Below are positions 1-12,109 of a stretch of 64,000 nt of DNA, in pieces. Below the pieces are notes generated by a model, which searched no databases, was not told the DNA's origin, and saw only the letters and a program-made list of their open reading frames with translations. Made by a program: the position numbers and the translations under genes. The stretch comes from Trichoplax adhaerens (lineage: Eukaryota; Placozoa; Uniplacotomia; Trichoplacea; Trichoplacidae): NCBI RefSeq assembly GCF_000150275.1, contig NW_002060951.1, forward strand, positions 2,242,297 through 2,306,296. Reading direction: 5' to 3'. Positions within the stretch are counted from its first letter, which is position 1. Each line of letters starts with the position of its first letter.

Positions 1-165
1 AATCATATTTTTATATCCTTCCAATGTTACCAGTATTTGTAAGTCATAGCATTAATCCGATAGTTTCAAAGTAAAATTTTATATGGTAATAATAAAATGT
101 CTATACTGTTAACTTATCATTTATCGTATTGAAGTGCTTAGCTTAGAGTCGTTGTACTTGTAAGA

Positions 166-3100
166 TTAAAGCCCCTTGGCTTGCATAAGTGCAATCTCAG
201 TATCATAAACGTACGCAGACACAATCTTTCGCGATCCTCCTTTGAGTGGACCATATTATCGTTCCGGAACTTAGCTCATGTTATGTTATGTTATATAGCA
301 CAACATGTTAAACTTTGAATCGGTACATATACGTGTAGTTTTGATATGATGATAAAACAATATAAGATTTTATTTATTTAAATTGTTATACACAGATGAA
401 ATCACCGTTTGTTAAATCTGCCATCTTGTCTTAACACATGATGTTACATACCCGTACTTTCTCTTATTGTAGCGTAAAAAACTTATCAAGACTAAAATGC
501 ATTAGAATGAAAATCCTGTAGTTTTTTCCATCTATCAACATTTGCCAAAAATGCTTGAAGTCACTCATTCATACTTTATAGAATGTAAAAAATATAAATA
601 TTTGTACTTTTTTAGGCAGATACTTAAAAATCTTTCATAGTATTTTTTAAAATTTAGATTTATATAAAATTAAAACATTTACTGTATGTCCGTCATGCTA
701 TACGGTATAAATAATTTACTTTTATTATAGAATCAAAAGTAAAATATAGCAAGATTGTGATATTTTTCAAACAAATCTGTACGACATATATATTTTACAC
801 ATATATACGATGTATGGCACATACATTTTATTGTGCGTTGATAATATAATAAAATTACTTGTTTGTTACGTAATTTGTTATGCTACTTGCTTTACAAAAC
901 ATGATAAAGGGTTCGATGAGTCGGCAAAAGTTGAATTAGTTACCGTTAAGATTAAAGTATATTATTTAGTGGAAAATAGATTTTTTTATTGTAGACTGTA
1001 ATCCCTGCAAGTATCTCTTTAATGCAGACCCAGAGCCTTATAGCCAGCATTCAATTTCATCTATTGCGGTTTATATTAATTCATATTGACTATGGGCTTT
1101 TATAATTCTTATTATAATGCGATGCTTACTCGTAGAGGAGCATGTAAGGATGTCGTGAAGTAGCGTGAGAGGTATTGACACTCTAACTATTCCAAAATTC
1201 CCAACTATCGGGAAATTGAGGTAGAAATCAGCGGCATTTATATCTGAAGATAGAACATAAATCGTAGATCTGATGCAATAAGTTAGCCAACTTTAGAGTA
1301 AAGATAGGTAGTCCTCGATAATTTATTAGATTTATTAGTAGTATACGATCTAGTTTATCTAGTAAAGTAAAATTTACTAAAAGATGTGGGTCTAAATGTT
1401 TAAGACACTTTATCACACTCGGTTAATCAATACTTTAAATGAGAAATAACATGAATAGGGTTGTGAAGCTACTAAGAAGATTGTATTATGATTATGGTTC
1501 TTATCAATCTGTATTGCAGATGTAAAACTGATTATAAGCTTATAAGAATCTGAATTAAGATGGTAATGGTTAATATATATGTAGTATGCTACGGTACATG
1601 ATATTTACAATTGGTTAAATTAGCTGATTTCTGATTTCACACAAAGCGCGAATAATGTTGAACTTCCTGATCATATAATATATCTTATGAGTTATGACAA
1701 AATGTGCTTCATACCGAATCTTTCATGCTTGTATTGCGCTCAGATACGGAAGCAGGTTATATTACAAACGTCTAATCGGTAATACTTTCATGAACAGATT
1801 GTTGATTAACATACAGTAAATAAATCGGTATGATAAATATCACAAGCAAACGCTTTTAAACTAATACGTCCTGGTCTTTATCTAATTATTTATAGCCGGT
1901 TGTGCTATAGTAAAGGATTTCAATCCTTAAGCACGACATTTGATGCTTTGTTATAAAACGATAATTCTAATTATAGATTAATTGCTACACAATGTTAATT
2001 AGAATATATTTAATTCATTTTCAAGGCATATTTAAATGTAATTGTGAAAAAAAGAAATACTAGCCATTCAAAACCCTTTTCATTTTAATTAAATCTGAGT
2101 TATCGTTCATCTACCATTATTATTTAGAATGCATTATTCTATAACTTTAAATACAGTTTTGGGAACAAATTAATGAAATGGTAATTCTATCGATATGTTA
2201 TAAATCGAAAAATGATCAACATATAGTAATAGAATGGTTGAAATAACAAAAGTGGTGCATCTTAGATAAACTGTTGTTATTTTTAAATAAGAATAACTGG
2301 TACAAACTCTCGTCGCGTACATATCGTTGCAAGATATTAATTATGTGATATTAAATCCATTAATTAATTTTCAAGCTACTTGAATATAGCTATGAATAAA
2401 GTTCTGATGTCATGTATCTATATTATTGCTTTACACGCTAGTAACTACGAGAGTAGCTTATAAATTAGTTCTGTTATTACTCAACTTGTGCTTTCACTAA
2501 TAACTTAACATGACATTATGATATGCGAACTTCACTAGCTATATTTAGGAGTATGATATAGGCTATGCTATTTCACATAGAAAACTCTTATACATACATA
2601 TTAAGAGTTACAGAACGATTACATGTAATACTAACTAATATAAATATTATACACCATCTTATTTTGCTTCACAATTATAAAACTTACTTTTACAATACTG
2701 TATATATCATCTGAAATTTACTGATCATTCAGAATCATTTATATTTACAGTGGCGCTTTTCTCTTCAAGTACAAATTCTGAAACATATCTTATAATGTCC
2801 AGTATTAAAAGGTGAATATAATCATTTCATGCTTGATAATAGCATAATTAATTATCATTGTATAACTCTTATAATTTAACAATTTTGGAACTGACCGCCA
2901 ATGCATGTATCGGTAGTTCTCGTTTATAATGATCGTCACTTATATGACTAGGACAGCAAATATTTTATGATTTATATACGGTAAAGCATAATCGCAATAT
3001 TGATTGATGTCAAAATTCAGTGATAACTATAAATGGAAACGCCTCTTGATAATGACAACCAATCCAAGTGTAATTGACATTGTCTTACTAGATAGAAAAT

Positions 3101-3374
3101 ATAAAGTTGTAGCGTACAATTCCGTACATTATTACAAGTCCGTGATTGTTATTACTAAGCCAATCAGAAATGATGGGCATGAAAACTCTTAGCAACTTTC
3201 AACGTTATTTATACAAACAAACGATAATATGCCTATTATGCACATGAATAAGTAGAACACCTTAACAAGAATCAATTTTAACTTTATAGTGAGTTTTATT
3301 CCTAGCAATTCATCGACCGTAGCACAAATCTTCAATTTTTTTCTATCCCATCTGCTTTGATAGTCAAGTGCCAT
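166..3374 (-). CDS. weak candidate minus-strand gene (first and last exon only)
   Basis: Low-confidence gene model. A possible first exon begins with ATG at 3374 and opens MALDYQSRWDRKKLKICATV; it could end at a GT donor after about 25-38 codons. A possible last exon ends at a TAA at 166-168 and reads GGSRKIVSAYVYDTEIALMQ followed by AKGL, a well-formed tail, but its acceptor (after CACTCAAAG, near 227) is weak. Between them I see only scattered short candidate exons (for example near 2760, 1720 and 1150) whose phases I could not join. The start at 3374 would be head-to-head with the gene starting at 3634, as seen elsewhere in this window. I do not recognise the product. The two ends may not belong to one gene. 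Confidence 0.25.
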
Positions 3375-3633
3375 CTCGATCGTATTATTAAAAAAAGTAA
3401 GCCAAATTTCCTAGAATAACGTCTTCTAAACGATACCGCTAAGTTAGCTGATGTAATTATGTGGTAGTAACTTACAATAGGTAGAATCCGTCGGTGATCG
3501 ATTCTTACTTTAAATCGCTAATACGTAAAATTGTTTTACTTAAAGCATCTTTTTAAAGGAAGAGATCGAACGCTCTACATAACTCCGATTTTCTTAATGG
3601 TAAACTATTGAATTGATTAATCTAAAGAAGACG

Positions 3634-6600
3634 ATGGCGAGCACCGATATACCAAGATCTCCATTTAATTTAAATGAACACTATCCGGTAGTTCCACAGC
3701 GATTTATTCGTGTCTTATATGGAAGTAAGTTGAAATTTGTTTTAATTTTCCCTGTGATAACAATTTAGTTCCAAATACTATATCTATGTAATGCGTACTT
3801 CTTCAAAATTTACTATCAGAATTTTTTAATTCGTAAAATGATCATTAACTTACATTCTCCCGAGACCCTATACCTATTCCTTCTATCTTAGCCCATGCAC
3901 TGATAAATGATTAGCTGTGACTTTTTATCAGACTCCTTTCGTATAAACGTATTCACAGTAAATTTACGTTCTATTTAAAATTGTTTTAAGATTTCACGCT
4001 AAAGTAACCAACAAGTATACGTAAGTAGTACGGAATTCATTTATTTTCATTATATAATTTAGGAAACTGACTACAAAGTTAAGGCAAATTATGTTTCTTT
4101 AATTAATTACCATAATTACTTCGCTGGTTATTTAAAATAAAGATTCCGCTCGTTTGCAGGATTTTATATCATTATATGAAAGTATTAAAACTATATCAAG
4201 TCTGAGTTATTGATTGACAAAACTGCTAAAAGCAAATTCCTTGTCGTATAATAATATCCATTTTTGGTTCTAAATGAATATTTTTAAGGTTACAAGCTTT
4301 TATCCCTAGAGAAGGATATAGCTTCCTTACGTAATTGCACCTTACATCTGTGTTAAATAGTAAAGAGTTCTGCATTAAAAAGCTATTAATTATAAGATAT
4401 TCTTTAATATTGTAATTATTAATCGATAGTTAATTAACTCTATTACATACGTATTAAAATCACTGCTTCAGAAAAATAGCGACCTAAATGAAGTCATTAT
4501 TTAAGAAAATAGATCCTGTAATATCTTTCCTTGCTTCACAGCTTGATCTTTAATTATACTAATACGAGGCTCCTCCAAGCTATCGATATCTTCACCAATA
4601 ATGAAAATTAAACTGTTTTCTCACCTAAGCTAATTATTGCAATTCTCGATTAAAAATTATCATTTATTCCGTCTACTTTTCGAATCTTAAACAATTTTTT
4701 CTACGTACTACCAAAGTAATACGAGTGAAGTTTCATTAAATTGTAATCTTAGCCGAGAACCAATTTTGATCTTGATCCTTTCCAGTATTATTGCATCGAC
4801 CTGCCTATACACATTCTTAATAAAGATGATGTAAATATCTTCATGGTATTATTTTAATGAAGCTGGTAGTGAATATTCTTACCAGAAATTTTTATAATGC
4901 ACCGTTTAAGTATTTACGCTTTATGGTTTATAAGTACAAAGTAAAAAATGAATGACATTTTCCTTCTCTTGTCTAACATTTAATAACGTAGATGATATTT
5001 TTTTCTACCTCCTGGTTATATGACTGTAAAGCAGTAATATTAGGTTGATTCTCACTTCTTTATTAGTCTATCCTTATTAAAATGAAGAAGTCTGTGCCTA
5101 TTATTGAATTTAAATTCTTAAATAGGATGAACGGATACCGGTACTAAAGCTCTTGCTGTCGCTTGATTTAATTTTTGGGTAGTTTTTCCTTGCACGAACG
5201 TTACATATCAGCGTATATTAATAAATAGTATATTTCCTATGCATACTTGATTTATCTAGAGATTATCTTAAGGACATGCCATGTTAAATGCATCAGCTTT
5301 AAATTTAAGTTAGTTTTCATCGAATATAAACTTTCATACCTAAGCCAACACATTCATGACTAAATTTTCTCAAATACAGTAGTTCACGTTGTTATAATAT
5401 TTATTTGATTTACTTAAGACTGGAGTTGTACGAGCATTCCTGTAAATCAATTTTAAGTTTTAGAGTAGAGTTTATCTGTTACTATACTTATGCGCTTTTG
5501 TGCATATTTTCAGAAATTAAATTTACTGTATGAGTAGGAAGGAAATAGAAGTAAAAAATTTTTAGCTCTGTAACTTCATCATGACCTGATTAGTCTAATT
5601 ATTTCAGCTTCGATATTTCCAATGCTGCAACAGAAAACGTTTTGCACTATCGCGGATTTAATAAATTCTATTAATATCTCCATAACAGATAATCAAGAAA
5701 TTATTTCCAACCCTTACTGCTTGGTGCGAATTCTCCTTGAAAGTATTAAACGACGATGCGAATGTGGAAGAGAAGGTAAATTCATTTATTGATAGCTCCA
5801 ATATCTAACCTGTTTTTAGACCTTAGACTATTTTAACCATGCACACTCATGTAGAAGTCTAGGTAAAGTCTTACAGCTACGACTATTCAGTTATAATTAA
5901 ATAATCTATTCGAAGAAATAACGATCCTTGGGATACTTGAATACCCGAGATTTCAGAGTTTCACCATACAGTACAATAAATGAAGTTTATCCATCATAGC
6001 ACTCATAAAAATACTAGATTATAGTACTCTATATCTTACTTTAGGGGCCTAAATTACAGTAGTTGAATACCATCATGAGAAAATGATTTAGAGTTATTTA
6101 AAATCTTGCTACTTTAACATGATCCTATTGTTTAATATATGCTACAGAAATGATTGATTTAGCTGACGATAATGGCAATCTAATAAACCTGTACATGTAT
6201 GATAATCACTACGCCAACGAATATCTTAAAGATAGCTCGGCATATGTCCTCATTGGCATAAATGGTATGTTTTATGATCTACCAATTAAGTCAACTAGTA
6301 CCATATAAGTAACTTACTTAATCAATACTAGCAACTAGCCATTGGCTTAGCGTGATCGGTTGTTTTTACAGACTGGTTTGTACTTATTTTCATCTATTAT
6401 TCTTGTACTATGATAGAAAGCGGATCAAATCGACAATATACAAGCCTTCTCAATGAACCTAGCTCAGCAATCGAAGGTAACAAGTTATATTATAAAGTAT
6501 CCTCAGAGAAACTTAGTAGTCAAGATTAATCGTCAATAAAGACCTTTATATTACTACTACGCCAACTAGATGGAACTATAAATTTTATCTTATTACAACT

Positions 6601-6825
6601 GATGATTAATCTCGTATTTGACTTTTAGCTATGCTGTTTGATCTAAATTCTGCGGTAAATGAAAAAGTATCATCAGAAAATCCCCAAATTATCGATTTAA
6701 AGTCACGACAATCAAGAAAACTTAATCCACAGCCGTCACATAAGAAACAGCTTCGAACTGTAATTGGTACACCTGATACTAATCGAACCAAGAAATTCAA
6801 TTTTAAGAAAACGACCAGAAAATAA
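3634..6825 (+). CDS. unrecognised five-exon gene, 225-residue protein
   Basis: Exons at 3634-3724, 5608-5775, 6148-6264, 6372-6476 and 6629-6825 join in frame; all four introns are phase 1 with GT donors and AG acceptors, and the total is 678 bases (225 codons plus stop). I do not recognise the product. Residues 31-87 include a Cys pair in KRRCECGRE. The next part (DLADDNGNLINLYMYDNHYA) alternates hydrophobic and polar residues, like the strands of an OB-type nucleic-acid-binding fold, but that is only an impression. The C-terminal 65 residues are basic and probably disordered (ending KKFNFKKTTRK), which would suit a nuclear protein. The first intron is 1.9 kb and could hide a further exon whose length is a multiple of three. 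It is tail-to-tail with the CUSTOS-like gene. Confidence 0.6.
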
Positions 6826-7530
6826 CTTTAGTTACATTTCTTTGCAGTTACAGAAATCGATTTTTATTTGGCTAATACATATCCTTAGCAAGTAAATTAC
6901 ATATTATCATTATCAATATTCCTTTGTTTCTTATCATACTCTAATAATAACCTAGAAATATCTCAAAGTAACATTTAGTAAATATCACAAGAGATTTGTT
7001 GAAAAAGTTGAAAAGGTGTCTGAGGTATCTTCATTTGTTACATCTGTCTGTGCTGAGACAACAAGGCTCCATTAAAAGTTCTATGATTTATAATACAGTA
7101 TAATGTATATTATTATGAGCAAACAGAACTCGTGTTGAATAACAAGCGAATTTAACTAGACTTATTATGACTATAGCTAATAGAATCCAGATCATTACTC
7201 GTCAATTTGCAGATTATAAAATCACATTTGGATAAAATAGACATCGATTTGTATCACATTGTTTTAACTCATATGAAATCAAAAAGTCAAGATATCTTCC
7301 GAGATTACTTTGCCATATTGTAAATTTCCGATCTTGGATATTAATACAGCCTCCTAACAATTGATATCTCAATCTACGGAAAATTTTTCTTTCTATGTAT
7401 AAAATTTTAATTAGATAACTATTTACAGTAGTGCTGATAAAATAAAATCTATTTAACATTTTTTTAATTAAATTATGCTACCGCTAGAAATCCTGTTTTA
7501 ATCTATTCTAAACGTTGAGTAACTTAAGAG
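6826..7530. other. tail-to-tail intergenic gap
   Basis: No gene seen. It separates the 3' ends of two converging genes and should hold both 3' UTRs. AT-rich, with no array of the CTGTA/TACAG pentamer. Confidence 0.5.
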
Positions 7531-10519
7531 TTAGCATTTGTTCTTTTTTTCCTTCTTCTTTTTCTCTAATTTTTTCTTTTTTGACTTTTTGTCGTGCTTA
7601 ATCTTTTTCCTTTTATGAGCTAAGCATATCCATTCAAAAAAGTACGGTAACATATTTAAATGTCGAATGCTAGTCATGGTTTATAATAAGCAATTACGTG
7701 TAAATTAAAATTAAGATTTATTACCTATTGCTGTTTAAAATATCGATTCAGCATAAAATTATCGCACAAACCTTCACGGCTAATAATCTCAGCGAAGTCA
7801 TTTGAACCATTTTCAGAATTCGATAACTCCTGTAGATATTGAAAAATTCTGCATTTAGTACATTTCATAAAATTATAAGTTAACACAAAGGTCGAAAAGT
7901 AGCAAAATTTAGTTTTACTATAGAACCTTATCAGGACCAGCTATATGAATTGCGCTTTGGCTAAGTATTCTATCGCCGGATACAACAACTGCTTTCAGTT
8001 TGATAATTTCCTCGGAATCGTCACTAAGAGATGATGGACAAAGAATTATTACATTGGATGACTAGTTCAGAAATTTTTTATAGTAAGAACAATCAGTAGT
8101 GAAATGAGGCAAAAATCATTTTATCTACTGTAGGTATACAGATTCATTCAGAATCATTACCTAGAGTTGAAATCTTCCGTGCTGAATTTTTGACTGCTAA
8201 GTCGTTTCTTGCGAATAGGTTTTCTATTGCTAACGTTCAACGCGTCGCTTTCGTTCAACTTTACCTCTGAATTCTTAAACAAATAAATACCTAGCAATAA
8301 TAATTAATTTATTTGCATGAGTCGTATACTCATATATAATCCAGTGACTGTGGCAAATCCTAAAAAGTGTATGTTCAGGAGGACGCAGATACCAAGACGG
8401 ATTATCTGTAATTGATGTTAAACTCCTTCACATACCTTCATTGGAACCTTCGTCTTGACTTGTTTTTAGGTCCGGATTTGATACTATTTACAAATTAAAC
8501 CAAAATTAGAAAAGAAATTTAATCATTTTCTGCTGTGGAGCTATCAATTACATGAAATACTGGTATATCCGATTCAATAGATATGTTATCGTAACTTTGA
8601 ATCTCTTTTAGGTGGAGCATGCACGAAGTTCTATCCGAGCTCATAACAAAAATAACTTCTTTGACACTTCTTTCTACCGTAACTCTATTTTATCTTAATA
8701 TTGCGGTAGCATCCCTGCAATACTGATAACATTTTAATATTAAAGAAGACTATGCATGGCATGCTAGCTTACATTAACGCAAATGAATATTTATCAGGTG
8801 TACTTAAAAAGAGAATTTGAAATATTTGAAATATTACCAAATACGAAGAATAGTCGTATACTTTGAAGTAAGCTTTATTTTATTATAAGTCTAAAGCATA
8901 GTATGAGCTTTAGTGCTGTACACGTTCACTTTCAAAAGTGTGCATACGTGTATATACGTATCATAAACATATCCGAACCTATCACACGCGTTCTGTATCG
9001 TATTGTACGTATGGCAGTGTTCTACTTTTGGTTAGACTGAAGGTTCGGGACCTGATCGGGTCCTATGCCTATACTGTACTGCATATATCAATTTAATACT
9101 ATAGTATAACATGCATGAGTAATTGAACGATAGTTATTGGGTTACGATAATGATATGTTCGGCAATAAATATTAGCACATATATATAGGTTTCAACTTTT
9201 ATACGTATACTAAACGTTCAATCAGCCATACGTGTGTAGCATCAATTGCCGTTGTATTTATATACTATATCATATATCATATCTAACCTTTGAAATCATA
9301 ATTGGCTTCGAAATACCTAAAAAGTAAAAAAAGTTTTCAAATAATTATTTTAATATCCCGCATTTGTTGCGTAACAATACTATGATTTTGCTTTATTATC
9401 TAAGAAATTTTCATCTTTTATGCGAAAGACGTTAATTTAATACCATTCCTCGCATTACTAACGGCATAGCAATGTTCAGTGCCTTACTGTACAAACCCGT
9501 CTAATAATTTGGCAACATGATCCTGCAATCCTCGGCTAGCATCTAGTTGCCAGGCATGATGACTAGATTGTGATTTATCAGTGTTCCTGCATGATATACC
9601 CAGTATGTATGGATAAATTAATATTAGGTATCAGTTTGTATTTTTTTAAATCTTGCTTTCTACAGTATATTTATTAAGCGATATTACATAATCTCTAGTT
9701 CCTATATCTTTCTAATTTTCTCCATGAGCACAATATCATTTAATCTAGAGCGTAGCAAAGTAGTAGGACTGACAATTATCGTTATCTAGATTAATTAATT
9801 TATTTATTTATTACCCTATTCTCAACATGATAGCATATTTATAGGTGCAGTTTGACATAAAATTGGTTTACATGTTTTTCACCTACTTTTTACGTCGGTT
9901 ACTAGATATTTCATTTTCTCTCTTGATTTCAGTTCCTACATAAAAAAAGGAGTTCAACATTTCAATACGAGCGATTGCAAAAATGGTATAATGATCTTAA
10001 TAGTACCATACGAGTACAAATAAATGCTCAGTACCTATATACACTATTATACAGTATATCGATAACATACTTAGCAACAATTTAACTATAATTAATAGTT
10101 TATGATTGATAGCTATAGCAATACGCGATACTGTTAAAATGTAATCAGTTTACTTGTCATTACTGTACTATTCAAGAGTTTAACAGGTTGCAAGAGTTAA
10201 CTCAAGACTATTTCTTGATGTGAATTTTATGAACATTAGAAATGAAGCTTTAATCATGGACTGCTAGATGTACCATTCTTTTTCTATACAGTACTATTTA
10301 TGCGTAATACAATCTAGGCATATATACACACATATACAAATAAAGATCATTTTACAGTACACTTGCAAAACAGCAATGAGAGCTTCTGCAGTTCTGCACA
10401 ATTCAAGTGTCTCATTGCTTACCGTCCGGTAGACTTATGCACGCTTCTTGGAGTTTTGCTAGCTCTTCTCCGTTATCATCGGAAGTATCCGTTTCAGAAA
10501 AGTTATATGCTGAGGTCAT
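7531..10519 (-). CDS. CUSTOS: CUSTOS-like nuclear protein with lysine-rich C-terminus
   Basis: Probable homologue of vertebrate CUSTOS (C12orf43), a nuclear protein linked to Wnt/Dishevelled signalling. The first exon, 10519 down to 10423, opens MTSAYNFSETDTSDDNGEEL, the acidic start typical of CUSTOS. Later exons join in phase: 8483-8436, 8266-8161, 8023-7927, 7829-7772 and 7619-7531. The 8023-7927 exon holds DDSEEIIKLK and GDRILSQSAIH, matching the CUSTOS core pattern (SDEEWRRCREA then DILQESAIH). The 8266-8161 exon has a basic patch (RKPIRKKR), and the last exon is almost wholly Lys/Glu, a likely nuclear or nucleolar signal. The donor after 7772 (GTTTGT) is unusual. The middle, 8484-10422, is unresolved: pieces near 8785 (STPDKYSF, cf. 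the TTPEFR motif) and 8610 may be exons but their phases do not close. It is head-to-head with the first Fax gene. Confidence 0.55.
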
Positions 10520-10680
10520 GATGACAACGTAAACACACCGGGTAGCTTCTGTTGTTGCGTATTAGTTACCTAATAATGTACCGGGCATCATGATTTCATG
10601 ATTGCTGTTCAATTCTCATATGCAAAGAGAGCAATAGGTTAATGATTCCTTTTCGCTAACTTCTTATTTATTCTCTTGCT

Positions 10681-10792
10681 GTACTGTACAGTACTGAGCG
10701 TACAGTACAATGCAGTGTAGTACTGTACAGTAGTCCGTGCAGTAGTGGACAGCGTAATCAGAAGACTTTTAACCGTACTGTACACTGTACAG
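10681..10792. repeat. CTGTA/TACAG palindromic pentamer array
   Basis: Cluster of CTGTA and TACAG pentamers facing each other, giving repeated CTGTACAG palindromes. It lies in the 364-base gap between the CUSTOS-like start (10519, minus) and the first Fax start (10884, plus), so it probably overlaps a shared promoter. Confidence 0.85.
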
Positions 10793-10883
10793 GTTAGGAT
10801 TTCCTTTAAATCCTTTTTTTAAAGGCGTTGCAGCTTTTAATTTGTTCTCAAAATATAGCTTTTTAAGGTGTTATTTTCCCGAC

Positions 10884-12109
10884 ATGGTGTTTCAGTTATC
10901 CAGCGTTGCACAATATGTATATGCCCGACCTTATAAAACAACCGCTTTGGTGGCTTTCTGCCTCGGTGGATGTTTTTATTTAACAAAACGCAGAAATAGT
11001 AAATCTTTCCCTAAAAGTGCCCTTGCAAAACCTGGTTTGGTAGTTCTGCATGGTTTTGGACCGACAAAGACTGTCGTCAGTTCATCCCCTTTTGTCCTTA
11101 AGCTACAAACTTTTCTACGAATGGCGAATATTAAATACGTTCATGACCCGAAGAATCATTTTGGTCGTAAAGGCAAAATGCCATGGATTGAACTGGACGG
11201 GAAAGATTATTGCGACTCCACATTTATCATCGAATTTTTAAGAGAAAGATTTAATTTAAAAATTGACAATAATCTTAATGAACAACAACAGTCGTTGGCC
11301 CGTGTTATACAGAAGACTATCGAAGAAAATACATTATGGTAAGTAATGGTAATCATAAAGTTCATGTACCTATATGATAATTTGAGTTATAGCTATATTT
11401 GCGTATGCTAATGATAGAATCACTGTATACTAAATTGAGAAAACTTCCATGTTTCCTGTACTTCCTGAGCTAATTCTTTATCTACAGAAATGATTGATGA
11501 AGTCTAGGAATTATTTTTATTGTGATACAGTGGGAAAATATGCGTATACGCGTATATCAATTTATTACTCTCTATGGTTCCATTAGCTAATTATGTGCTA
11601 CATATAAATACCATAATTTCTCTAATTGAAGATATAGAGGCGTAATAGCTATTCACGAACTCATTCTCACTCTATCGTATTAATGCACTATTAGGGCAAT
11701 GATTGCATATCCTCGTTTTGTTGAAGATTTTGAATGGTTTAGACAAACGAGCGATTTACCCTGGATTGTAGGTATTGCTTTTCGGATAGCAATCATTCCT
11801 TCTATTAAGAAAAGTATGAATAGGCACGGAATCGGTAGACATTCACCTGAAGAAATTAGACACATTGCTAAAGGTGATGTTAAAGCCTTGTCGAACCTCC
11901 TTAACGACAAAAAGTACTTTCTTGGCGATGAACCTTCTACAATCGATGCTGTAGTGTTTGGCTTTTTAGCTAATGTCCTTTGTGGTTTACGGAATGGAAG
12001 CTGGCCGAATCAGATGATTAAGAAGGAAGCACCCAATCTAGTAGCTTTCTTCGAACGTATGAAGGAAAAATATTGGCCAGACTGGGATCAACTAATTGAA
12101 AAAGCATAG
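10884..12109 (+). CDS. Fax/FAXC-like GST-fold protein, copy 1
   Basis: Member of the failed axon connections (Fax/FAXC) and nematode CDR family: a membrane-anchored protein with a thioredoxin-like GST N-domain and a GST C-domain. Exons 10884-11338 and 11695-12109 join through a phase 2 intron that splits a Trp codon, giving 289 residues. A hydrophobic segment near residues 15-35 is a likely membrane anchor. The N-domain follows (LAKPGLVVLHG, then LKLQTFLRMANI, then KMPWIELDGK and CDSTFIIEFL). The C-domain carries RHSPEEIRHIAKGD, the STIDAVVFGF helix and the family ending WPDWDQLIEKA. An upstream in-frame ATG at 10842 exists, but the start at 10884 (MVFQLSSVAQYV) lines up better with copy 2 (MAFDVSQIVEYV). 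Fax works in axon development in flies; CDR proteins respond to cadmium in worms. The role here is unknown. Confidence 0.9.
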
